The notes under the pieces were generated by a model. It saw only the letters and a list, made by a program, of their open reading frames with translations, was not told the DNA's origin and ran no database searches. Shown here piece after piece: positions 1 to 6,652 of a stretch of DNA of 10,124 nt. Position 1 is the first letter of the stretch, and the number at the start of each line of letters is the position of its first letter. The position numbers and the translations under genes are program-made. Source of the DNA: Prevotella sp. UBA2456 (GTDB lineage: Bacteria; Bacteroidota; Bacteroidia; Bacteroidales; Bacteroidaceae); the NCBI GenBank assembly GCA_002342415.1, contig DDPY01000041.1, positions 1 through 10,124 on the forward strand, written 5' to 3'.

Positions 1-73
1 TTTTAAAACAGTATCTGTCCCCTGACACGCACTAACCGATTCTGCCTTTAATTTATTATTTTTTATTGGCTCA

Positions 74-205
74 CCGACAAAGTCTCCGACATTTGTTTGC
101 CGGTTATTGTCGGAGGCTCTTTTTACGAGATAAAATTCTGCTTACACTCAGTGAGTTTCGTTTCCGACATGTCTCCGACATGGTCTCCGACATATTGTGT
201 GTCGG
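74..205. repeat. CCGACA repeat cluster downstream of the regulator
   Basis: CCGACA occurs on the plus strand at 74-79, 86-91, 164-169, 175-180 and 187-192. It occurs inverted (TGTCGG) at 108-113 and 200-205. Spacings within the two sub-clusters are 11-12 nt, and several copies extend to GTCTCCGACAT. The two inverted copies form hairpins with neighbouring direct copies. The core CCGAC is shared with the array upstream of the regulator gene, where it lies in the opposite orientation. The cluster could be binding sites, a relic of a 12-nt-period coding linker, or simply terminator stems copied by slippage. Confidence 0.7.
81..124 (+). terminator. Probable rho-independent terminator for rightward transcription
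   Basis: AGTCTCCGACA (81-91) pairs with TGTCGGAGGCT (108-118): eleven pairs, one of them a G-U wobble, around a 16-nt loop. On the plus strand the stem is followed by CTTTTT (119-124). On the minus strand only three T follow, so the element works better for transcription entering from the left. It would end a gene lying beyond the left edge, convergent with the leftward operon. Confidence 0.55.
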
Positions 206-206
206 A
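186..206. repeat. 7-bp inverted repeat downstream of the regulator
   Basis: TCCGACA (186-192) and TGTCGGA (200-206) are perfect inverted copies around a 7-nt spacer. No T-run follows on either strand, so this is a weak terminator candidate at best. It lies 76 nt past the regulator's stop. A dyad with a fixed spacer would also suit a dimeric DNA-binding protein. Confidence 0.45.
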
Positions 207-281
207 ACTTGCATAGATGAAGATTCTGATTGAATAGGAGTAGCACGCAACCTCGAATAATCAGAACTAATATAAATGCCG

Positions 282-569
282 CTATCCATTCTCGATTTCG
301 TTTTGAACATAAGCGATAGCATCATTTTTTACCTCACTTGCATCTTCTACGGTGTCAAGGACCTTATCTGCTAACCAAATGGTAAGCAGTTCCTTTTCTT
401 CCACATCGAAAAGTTTGGCCATGATAGGAATCTGACTACGTTTTGCTTTTCTTTCCCCACGTTCTATTTTACTATACATAGGTGTATCAATCTCTAATGC
501 TGCAGACAATTGTCGTTGCAGCAATCCTCGCTCTTCTCTGAGCTCTTTTATTTTCTTTCCAAATATCAT
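282..569 (-). CDS. XRE-family helix-turn-helix regulator
   Basis: This 95-residue protein has a Cro/C1-type HTH over roughly residues 5-60. The start reads FGKKIKELREERGL, then the recognition part reads MYSKIERGERKAKRSQIPIM (31-50), then a LFDVEEKELL helix typical of the family. An acidic helical tail (residues 66-95) replaces any effector domain, so it probably acts as a small dimeric DNA-binding protein. The ATG at 569 is preceded closely by in-frame stops, so the start is firm. It lies last in the leftward gene series, 153 nt after the AlbA_2-type gene. That gap is filled with repeated GGTCGGAT units, the obvious candidate operator. No TAnnTTTG element was found in the gap. Regulation of itself or of the defence operon is an inference. 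Related small regulators often sit beside restriction-modification or other defence genes. Confidence 0.9.
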   Translation of the reverse strand: MIFGKKIKELREERGLLQRQLSAALEIDTPMYSKIERGERKAKRSQIPIMAKLFDVEEKELLTIWLADKVLDTVEDASEVKNDAIAYVQNEIENG

Positions 570-606
570 AATTCAATTGTTTTATCTCATTATTTAAAAT
601 ATTTTT

Positions 607-718
607 GGTCGGATGAACTGATGAATGCCATTAAAACGGTCGGATTTCGGTCGGATGATGCCAAAACGGTCGGATTGACGGTCGGATTGACGGTTGGATT
701 AGGCGAATTTGGTCGGAT
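607..718. repeat. GGTCGGAT direct-repeat array upstream of the regulator gene
   Basis: GGTCGGAT occurs on the plus strand at 607-614, 638-645, 649-656, 668-675, 680-687, 692-699 (GGTTGGAT) and 711-718. Start-to-start spacings are 31, 11, 19, 12, 12 and 19. The 12-nt unit GGTCGGATTGAC is tandem at 668-699. A longer similarity also exists: the stretch 607-646 resembles 649-676 with about 12 bases missing. Read on the plus strand, the tandem part encodes Thr-Val-Gly-Leu three times, and the two changes in the third copy (GTC to GTT, TTG to TTA) are synonymous. Read on the minus strand in the frame of the upstream gene, it gives Ser-Asp-Arg-Gln repeats. The array fills the gap between the upstream gene's stop and the regulator's start. 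Confidence 0.85.
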
Positions 719-722
719 CGCA

Positions 723-2387
723 TCATCTTACAAGCCATCTGAGTCCTTCCTTTCCAATTAATCCTTCTTCGTTCATCTCTACCAGCAATCTCCCAACGAT
801 ACGCAATTGCTGCTCTTCTGTTTTATTGGAAGGTAACACATCTTTGAGATATTTGTATATAAATTCACGACGTGCTCCTTCGTTTCCAGAGTTTTGCAGG
901 AATTGTATAACCATTTGCTTCAATTTGTCCTTTTCAAGGCCTTTCAGTCTGGTATACTCTGGAACTTGTTTCGTTTGCCTTGCAATGCTTAGGGATATAG
1001 TAAGGTCTGGGTATTCACCTTCAACTAATCCTCTACTAAGCAAATTGTTGGCATCAGTTTCATTGATTCGATGTCCTTTCTGAACGGCATCCAATAATAT
1101 ACAATCCTCCAAAGTCAGATCCTTCTTCTCTTTCAAGAGTGTAGTGTACTTCTCATTGATAGCATTGCCATATAAACGGACTGCCACCTCTTTATTGGCA
1201 GCATCGATCTCGTAGTCAGGCATGGGGAAGTGGCGTTTCCACTGCTCATTGAATATTTTGCGGATACCTCGACCAACGATGTCAATCATATTGAAGTTCA
1301 CCATCGCATTACAAAGACACTCATTGCGGTAGTGGCGCTGCGGCCCATGTGTAGCCAGAGCCTTTTGCAGGGAACCAGGAATAAAGCTGCCGCCATTAGC
1401 ATAATACAGGAATCCAGGATTCTCCACCAGATTGATTCTCTCTTGCAGGGTATAATCCTGATGTGCGATGCAGTTATGAAGCACTTCGCGCATAGAATAG
1501 TCATCGTATTGCTGCATGACATCTGGGAACATCGTGCCGCCAGGCATCTCACGCATCGTCAGGTTATGCACTTTGGCAAGTATCTGGTCAACTGTCAAGA
1601 TGAATGGTGCTGTGAAGTGCTCATAATCAATTACATCTTCGTGTTCATCACGTAGTGACCAAGTAACTCTTACTATGGCAGGACGGAGTTTGAACACAGA
1701 AATAGGCTTGCCCAGCAAAATAATAGCTGCACGAGTGATTCCACCGTCAATCATCACTCCGGCATTACTCAGGAACTCCTCTACTGACCACGCATTAACC
1801 TCTGCTGCTGGAATACGGCTGTGTACCTTCTTGAACATCACCTTTGCTTTGGCAATGGCGACTTCATCCAAATCATCTATCGTAGCATTAGGGACGATTA
1901 CAGCCGACCAGTCGGTGTCTGTGAATAGAGGTTCATCCAAGATTGCATTCAAACGCTCTTGTGTCAGTTCCACCAAAGAGTCCTCTATCCGTTGCCATGC
2001 TTTATCGTGTGCATAGACAGGACGCTTGGGCAGATGCTTCGGGATATGAATCACCCACACCACCTTTTGGGTGTCGTCTGTGATATACTCCTCAATATCC
2101 AGTCCCTCGCTTGACAGATTAGTGCAACGTTCCGTCAATCGGAGTATTGCTTTCTGGCGGTCATAGTTATAAGTATCTGTGCCGACAATCTCCAGTGTCT
2201 TGTCATGCACACCCACCACAAGAAAACCACCCTCCATGTTGGCGATAGCCGACACGTATGAAATCACATCATCCTTCTCGTCCCCACAGAACGAGTTCTT
2301 TAGATTCTTAAATTCCTTCCACTCACACCGAGTATTCTCCTGTGGGAACTCGCGGAGCAGGTATTGTTGTAGTTCGAGTTCGGTCAT
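723..2387 (-). CDS. AlbA_2 (Schlafen-type) and HATPase-like ATP-binding protein, putative regulator
   Basis: This 554-residue protein has an N-terminal AlbA_2 domain (about 10-130), a putative nucleic-acid-binding fold. It is seen as CEWKEFKN (21-28) and NMEGGFLVVGV (50-60). A GHKL-type ATPase-like region follows, with the family signature EVLHNCIAHQDY (301-312), whose Asn305 is in the ATP-site position, and then VGRGIRKIF (371-379). The C-terminal part (about 450-554) is helical and ends EGLIGKEGLRWLVR, as in winged-helix tails. Length is normal for the family. Such proteins are often annotated as transcriptional regulators, and their role is poorly defined. The start lies 27 nt after the membrane-protein gene behind an A-rich leader, so it may belong to the same transcript. 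By eye its base composition is richer in G+C than the Shango genes, which suggests a separate origin. The stop at 723 is followed almost at once by the GGTCGGAT array. Confidence 0.85.
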   Translation of the reverse strand: MTELELQQYLLREFPQENTRCEWKEFKNLKNSFCGDEKDDVISYVSAIANMEGGFLVVGVHDKTLEIVGTDTYNYDRQKAILRLTERCTNLSSEGLDIEEYITDDTQKVVWVIHIPKHLPKRPVYAHDKAWQRIEDSLVELTQERLNAILDEPLFTDTDWSAVIVPNATIDDLDEVAIAKAKVMFKKVHSRIPAAEVNAWSVEEFLSNAGVMIDGGITRAAIILLGKPISVFKLRPAIVRVTWSLRDEHEDVIDYEHFTAPFILTVDQILAKVHNLTMREMPGGTMFPDVMQQYDDYSMREVLHNCIAHQDYTLQERINLVENPGFLYYANGGSFIPGSLQKALATHGPQRHYRNECLCNAMVNFNMIDIVGRGIRKIFNEQWKRHFPMPDYEIDAANKEVAVRLYGNAINEKYTTLLKEKKDLTLEDCILLDAVQKGHRINETDANNLLSRGLVEGEYPDLTISLSIARQTKQVPEYTRLKGLEKDKLKQMVIQFLQNSGNEGARREFIYKYLKDVLPSNKTEEQQLRIVGRLLVEMNEEGLIGKEGLRWLVR

Positions 2388-2414
2388 ATAATTATAACGT
2401 TTTTACTCTTTATT

Positions 2415-3155
2415 TTACCGTGTATAGTCTTTATGGTCGTTCAAAATAGAATTCTTTGGACTATTATTTTTCGCTTTTAACGTTTCGTTTAATTCATCAA
2501 CACTATTCTTTAGATAATATAACATTTGGATTTGATTCGTCCTTGCGTACATCACGTCATTTATGGGGATTAATTCTTCGTGGTAATAGTTATCATTATA
2601 TGTCAATTTTACCAAGACATCTGATTTCTTGAACTTTTCTAGCCACTTGTTGTAATCCTTATCATTTGCTGAGTTTTTGGATAATTCTGGGCAAATTCTA
2701 AGGATGATGTCCTCTTTCTCAGGAATACTATATAATCGATGACTTATTTCCTTCAGTTCTTGATTGTACTTCTCCCCCATTTCTTCAAAAACTATACATT
2801 CAATTTCAATATGTATATTAGATGCAATACGACTCCCATGGTTTGCTATTCGCAAACAATAGTCAAAACTGTTCATGTTGTTTTCTCGATATGCAAAAAT
2901 CTCAATTGAAGGAAATAAATAGGGGCGATTTTGCTCATTTAATATCTGCAATTGTCGATATGCAATAGCAGCCATTGTGAAAGTTCCAACGGCACCTAAA
3001 TACGCACCCCAAAAGCCAATCCATATATCAGGCGAGCTTGTTGCCAAATTACAATGGATTGTCATCAACCCATTAACAAAAATTGGTGACAAAATAATTG
3101 TAAAAATGGCAAATAATAATGTTACGTTGAGTTTTATCTTGCAAAACTTTTTCAT
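2415..3155 (-). CDS. Two-helix membrane-anchored protein of unknown function
   Basis: The 246-residue product has two hydrophobic segments, about residues 8-32 (after a basic MKKFCKIK start) and 45-66 (WIGFWGAYLGAVGTFTMAAI). A polar, probably cytoplasmic domain follows. It begins RQLQILNEQNRPYLFPSIEI and contains LRIANHGSRIASNIHIEIE (101-119), a pattern of beta strands around an Asn-His-Gly turn. The tail is charged and helical. I do not recognise a named family. Membrane proteins with a hairpin followed by an Arg-Pro-Tyr stretch and a beta-rich domain are common hypotheticals in accessory regions. The gene starts only 6 nt after the helicase stop, so it is almost surely co-transcribed and perhaps functionally linked. 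A membrane-located sensor or effector for the defence operon is an inference from position only. Confidence 0.85.
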   Translation of the reverse strand: MKKFCKIKLNVTLLFAIFTIILSPIFVNGLMTIHCNLATSSPDIWIGFWGAYLGAVGTFTMAAIAYRQLQILNEQNRPYLFPSIEIFAYRENNMNSFDYCLRIANHGSRIASNIHIEIECIVFEEMGEKYNQELKEISHRLYSIPEKEDIILRICPELSKNSANDKDYNKWLEKFKKSDVLVKLTYNDNYYHEELIPINDVMYARTNQIQMLYYLKNSVDELNETLKAKNNSPKNSILNDHKDYTR

Positions 3156-3161
3156 ATTCTG

Positions 3162-5315
3162 TCAATTTAATTCGAGTTCTTTCAATTTTTCCCATGCAGC
3201 ATCAACATCCAAATACATGGATGCGTATTGTATATCTAACAATTCGTCAGACAACAAGTGGTCATATTTTTTGCTTTCTTTTGTGAATCTCATTAAGAAT
3301 GGACAAAGAGACGTTGCCTTTGGTTTGGGGAATCTTACGAGTTCAGTCAAATCATCTTTGTTGAATCTTGTTATATAAATATGATTATAGCCTGTCACTT
3401 TGTCTAAATACAATTTTGCAATAAGACTGATGGTACGGTTTATCTTGGCACCAGCCCACGTTAGCATAATTTCGTTATCCCCATGTCTGCTAAAGGTTCC
3501 CTGTAACTTGTAAATCTGAAAATATTTCCGCGCTTCTTGCAAGCACGTTATAGCTTCAGTTTTGCTATCTAAATATGGATAAGATTCCTTTGAAAGATAG
3601 ACCTCTTTCATTTTTTGAGAAATAATAGAGTCTATTTCGTATCCGTCATTGAGAAATCTGGGTAGTCCACCCCAGTCAGAAGGAATTACATATGCTCTGT
3701 TTGCCTTGTAGTCAATATCTTTAATTTCCCATTTGATTCCTCCAAAGACAATACAAAATCCCACTTTGATGAAATTTAATAAAGAACCTATATGTTGTCC
3801 GTTTAGGGCATTTATAATCTCTACTTCTGGATAAGTATTGAAAGCGGCATAAAATTCTTTATCTGCAAGCAACATCTCTCCTTCTGAACCAATCACTATT
3901 TGACCACTATTTGTCTGCCTAATAATATCTTTATCTCCTAAGTCTTTCAATAATTTCAAGAATAGTGTGGGCGATACATTTTCAAATGCACCTTCTTCAC
4001 ATAAGAGTCTCCATCCATCTTTGGGGTAGAAACTTCCAAATTCAGCAATAATAGATAAGATTTGTTGTATAAGAGTTGAAAGATGGATGCCATTTATGCT
4101 TGGCTTCTCATACTTGTGTTCTTTTAGCAATTCAATGACAGCAATGTTTTGAATAAGATGGTTCTTTAATTGATCTAATAGTCCAGCATTATCTCCATTG
4201 TAGTCTTTTGAATAAACTCTTAAAATAGAAGCTTCATTTCTCCTTCCTGAACGTCCTAATCGTTGTCTTAGACTTGAAATGGAATCAGCCACATCTATCT
4301 GTGCGATTGATTTGACCTTCCCTATATCCACTCCCAACTCTAATGTGGCTGTACAAATGGCTGTTATCGGAGTTCTCCCCGATTGTAATTCCTGTTCAGT
4401 CTTAGTTCTTGATTCTTTGGATATACTACCATGATGTATTCTAAACTCATTTGGAACATGGGCTTCCAAACACTTGTCGTTTAGGAGTGAACAAAATCGT
4501 TCGCAGTCTTCTCTTCTATTTGTAAAAACCAAATTGTTTGTTCCTCTTAAACGAAGGAAAATGTCATTAGCTATTTTTGCATCAGCAATTTTTTCTTCAT
4601 TATATCCGTAATTATATTCCTTTATAAGGACTTTTATCTCGTGATTGCTTGTACCTTGGTCAGGTATAACACAAGGAAGGCTATTATCTTGTCGTAAGAA
4701 TCTTTTCACAACTTCATAATCCGAGAATGTTGCACTCATCGCAATCCGTGGAATTTGTTTTCTTATGATATGCTCAATCCTTGACATCAGAGATTGCAAT
4801 TGTTTGCCCCGTTCCGAAGGAATAAAAGCATGCAATTCATCAATCACAACAAACCTCAATTTACCAAATGCATTTTTCAATTTATCATGATGATGCATTA
4901 AAAGAGACTCCAGTGATTCGGGTGTAATAATGAGGATCCCATTTGGAGCTGCTAAAGACTTCTTTTTCTTACAGGACGAAATATCACCATGCCAAGGAGT
5001 TATATTAGTAATTCCTTGTGCAATATCTGTCAGTCTTCGATACTGGTCGTTTATCAAGGACTTTAATGGACTAATGTATAGAACCTGATAACCCTGTTCT
5101 TCTTTATCACGAAGAATTGTGGTTAATACAGGGAGAAATACTGCTTCTGTTTTCCCTCCAGCTGTTGCTGCGCTAATAATTACATCGCAATCTCCATCTA
5201 ATATTGGAGGTATAGCATTCTCTTGGATGTCTTTCAACGAAGTCCATCCTTGCCTCCATATCCATTTCTGAACTTTGGGTTCAAGTAAATCAAAAGATGA
5301 AGATTTTTGTGCCAT
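3162..5315 (-). CDS. sngC: DEAD/DEAH-box helicase, Lhr/BrxHI-like, SngC of a Shango-type system
   Basis: This is a 717-residue superfamily 2 helicase with all core motifs visible. They are: Q-type region (QENAIPPIL, 31-39), motif I SAATAGGKTEA (48-58), Ia YISPLKSL (80-87), Ib TPESL (131-135), II DELH (159-162), III SAT (194-196), IV LVFTNRRE (262-269), V ATLELGVDIGKV (323-334) and VI QRLGRSGRR (351-359). The LELGVDIG and LGRSGRRN patterns are typical of Lhr-like helicases. The roughly 700-residue size fits BrxHI-type proteins rather than full-length Lhr. The C-terminal half (about 400-717) has no motif I can name. It should unwind or translocate on nucleic acid using ATP. It starts 8 nt after the ATPase gene's stop. 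The order TerB protein, ATPase, helicase is that of Shango. BREX type 2 also pairs a similar ATPase and helicase, but no other BREX gene is present. Confidence 0.93.
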   Translation of the reverse strand: MAQKSSSFDLLEPKVQKWIWRQGWTSLKDIQENAIPPILDGDCDVIISAATAGGKTEAVFLPVLTTILRDKEEQGYQVLYISPLKSLINDQYRRLTDIAQGITNITPWHGDISSCKKKKSLAAPNGILIITPESLESLLMHHHDKLKNAFGKLRFVVIDELHAFIPSERGKQLQSLMSRIEHIIRKQIPRIAMSATFSDYEVVKRFLRQDNSLPCVIPDQGTSNHEIKVLIKEYNYGYNEEKIADAKIANDIFLRLRGTNNLVFTNRREDCERFCSLLNDKCLEAHVPNEFRIHHGSISKESRTKTEQELQSGRTPITAICTATLELGVDIGKVKSIAQIDVADSISSLRQRLGRSGRRNEASILRVYSKDYNGDNAGLLDQLKNHLIQNIAVIELLKEHKYEKPSINGIHLSTLIQQILSIIAEFGSFYPKDGWRLLCEEGAFENVSPTLFLKLLKDLGDKDIIRQTNSGQIVIGSEGEMLLADKEFYAAFNTYPEVEIINALNGQHIGSLLNFIKVGFCIVFGGIKWEIKDIDYKANRAYVIPSDWGGLPRFLNDGYEIDSIISQKMKEVYLSKESYPYLDSKTEAITCLQEARKYFQIYKLQGTFSRHGDNEIMLTWAGAKINRTISLIAKLYLDKVTGYNHIYITRFNKDDLTELVRFPKPKATSLCPFLMRFTKESKKYDHLLSDELLDIQYASMYLDVDAAWEKLKELELN

Positions 5316-5323
5316 ACAAATAT

Positions 5324-6652
5324 TTACAATTTAAATGTTGTAAACTCATCCTCTTCCATAGACTCGTTATGTCCTAGTGCCGATAAAGCACTTCCAATTT
5401 CTGTTGGCTCAATGTCTTTTTCAATTTCTATTTTTTCTATGATATCATCCCATTTCATAGATGGATATTGTTCCAGTATAGACAATAAATCCAAAAAGCC
5501 CTTAATGGTATTTCTTGGTGTCCTAAAATAACTATCACCTATTCTGTTAGCGCAATAATTCATATATGCAATCAGCGCTTCATCAGGCACTAAATAGTCT
5601 TCTTCCTTGCCTTTGGCAAAAACATTGCGAAGATTCTTCAGTAATACATACAATTCCTCTTTTGAGAGATTGGGCAGACGCAGTACGGTAGAATTATAGT
5701 CAGTTAATCCTAATTGTTTTGAAAAGCCATTCTCTGCCAACCTAGAGCGCAAAGCTTCATAGCTATATAATCCACGTCGTGTATCTGTTAGAAATTCGGG
5801 TGTTCCGCTCATTATAAAACCTATATTGGAAATCGTCCCCTGTAGCGTATTATTAAGAATACTAAGAATCTCCTCATAATTCATCTTGCGGGAAATACTG
5901 TTGGGATTCTTGTACAAATTCACCATTTCGTCTAAATTAACAAGCAATCCTTTATACCCTGCTTTCTTTACGAATATAGAGTATATTTTAAGCGTGTTGT
6001 AAAAAGATGCATCATTAATGAAATCTCGAATTCCGAGATCTTTCATAGTGTCTGTCTTTGTGGAATATTCACCTTTCAACCATTTGATGGCATTATCTTT
6101 TAAAGATTCATCACCTTCTTCAAATGCTTTCCAATATTTGTTTACAACATACGCAAAGCTGTTGCCGTTTGGATAATCGTTTAAGTCACTTAACAATGCT
6201 TTTATCTTGAAAGAAGTTTCAACTCCATCCTTTTGAGCTTTTTCCTGTGCGATAGAGATGAACTTTTCCAAGATATTAATCAAGGCATTCCCATCTTGTT
6301 TTGTTCGTGTAGATATACTCGTCACCAAATCAGAGAGAAGTCTTCTCGCTTGGCCTTCGGTTCCATGCAATCTTTTTGAAGGACTAAGATCTGCATTCAT
6401 TGTTACTAAGCCCTTTTCTAATGCAATACTTCGTACCAATGACAAGAAGAATGTTTTACCAGAGCCGTATTCACCAATGACTAGTCTAAAAGAAGAACCT
6501 CCATCCGCAATGGTATCAACATCTTTCACAAAAGACTTAAGTTCTTCACTTCTGCCTACTTGTATATGTTGCAAGCCAATCCTTGGAACAACTCCGCTCC
6601 TAAGCGCTTGGATAATTGTTTCGCGTTCTTTGGGCTTAATTATTTTTATCAT
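5324..6652 (-). CDS. sngB: P-loop ATPase, BrxD-like (DUF2791 family), SngB of a Shango-type system
   Basis: The 442-residue product is an AAA/ORC-like ATPase. Walker A is GEYGSGKT (60-67), following an N-terminal region with IGLQHIQVGR (25-34), where the family contacts the nucleotide. Walker B is GLLVNLDE (235-242). A sensor-like stretch, GFIMSGTPEFLTDTRRGLYS (278-297), then leads to a conserved RSRL. The C-terminal part includes YFRTPRNTIKGFLDLL, a feature of BREX BrxD proteins. It is expected to hydrolyse ATP and drive a complex with the helicase. The start ATG overlaps the stop of sngA by 4 nt (ATGA), so translation is probably coupled and the start is well supported. Only the two BREX-related proteins occur, without PglZ, PglX or BrxC, so Shango is the better name. 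The symbol is assigned from gene order and family. Confidence 0.92.
   Translation of the reverse strand: MIKIIKPKERETIIQALRSGVVPRIGLQHIQVGRSEELKSFVKDVDTIADGGSSFRLVIGEYGSGKTFFLSLVRSIALEKGLVTMNADLSPSKRLHGTEGQARRLLSDLVTSISTRTKQDGNALINILEKFISIAQEKAQKDGVETSFKIKALLSDLNDYPNGNSFAYVVNKYWKAFEEGDESLKDNAIKWLKGEYSTKTDTMKDLGIRDFINDASFYNTLKIYSIFVKKAGYKGLLVNLDEMVNLYKNPNSISRKMNYEEILSILNNTLQGTISNIGFIMSGTPEFLTDTRRGLYSYEALRSRLAENGFSKQLGLTDYNSTVLRLPNLSKEELYVLLKNLRNVFAKGKEEDYLVPDEALIAYMNYCANRIGDSYFRTPRNTIKGFLDLLSILEQYPSMKWDDIIEKIEIEKDIEPTEIGSALSALGHNESMEEDEFTTFKL

Larger units (their letters stand above)
1..281. other. Left flank, non-coding, with CCGACA repeats and a terminator
   Basis: No convincing gene lies between the left edge and the regulator's stop codon. 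The stretch holds the CCGACA repeat cluster and two hairpins, listed separately. On the minus strand, a frame with no start codon is open from 141 to the left edge (about 47 codons). It includes a Val-Gly-Asp-Phe-Val-Gly-Glu stretch where it crosses the repeats. A second minus frame overlaps the regulator's 3' end and runs to 104, reading Met-Ser-Glu-Thr twice over the repeats. Neither has recognisable domains. They may be decayed coding sequence or chance frames. The first 60 bases show nothing identifiable. Confidence 0.6.

Noticed and set aside
104..325. Leftward 73-residue frame overlapping the regulator's 3' end
   Set aside because: It overlaps the regulator in another frame and its distinctive part is only the CCGACA repeat read as Met-Ser-Glu-Thr.
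607..718. CRISPR array
   Set aside because: Units are only 8-12 nt, spacers vary from 3 to 23 nt, and no cas gene is present.
510..761. Rightward 83-residue frame with Thr-Val-Gly-Leu repeats as an intact gene
   Set aside because: Its start overlaps the regulator's 5' end antisense and its end runs into the AlbA_2-type gene. Only the repeat part looks protein-like, so it is treated as a possible relic.
1298..1552. Second leftward frame within the AlbA_2-type gene
   Set aside because: It overlaps the coherent 554-residue gene in another frame, across the conserved ATPase motif.
709..1655. Rightward frames at 709-1083 and 1230-1655
   Set aside because: They lie antisense inside the AlbA_2-type gene and have no domain features. 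The same applies to rightward frames at 1675-2016 and 2179-2391.
3162..6652. BREX type 2 system
   Set aside because: Only a BrxD-like ATPase and a BrxHI-like helicase occur; no PglZ, PglX, BrxA, BrxB or BrxC. The adjacent TerB-type gene fits Shango.
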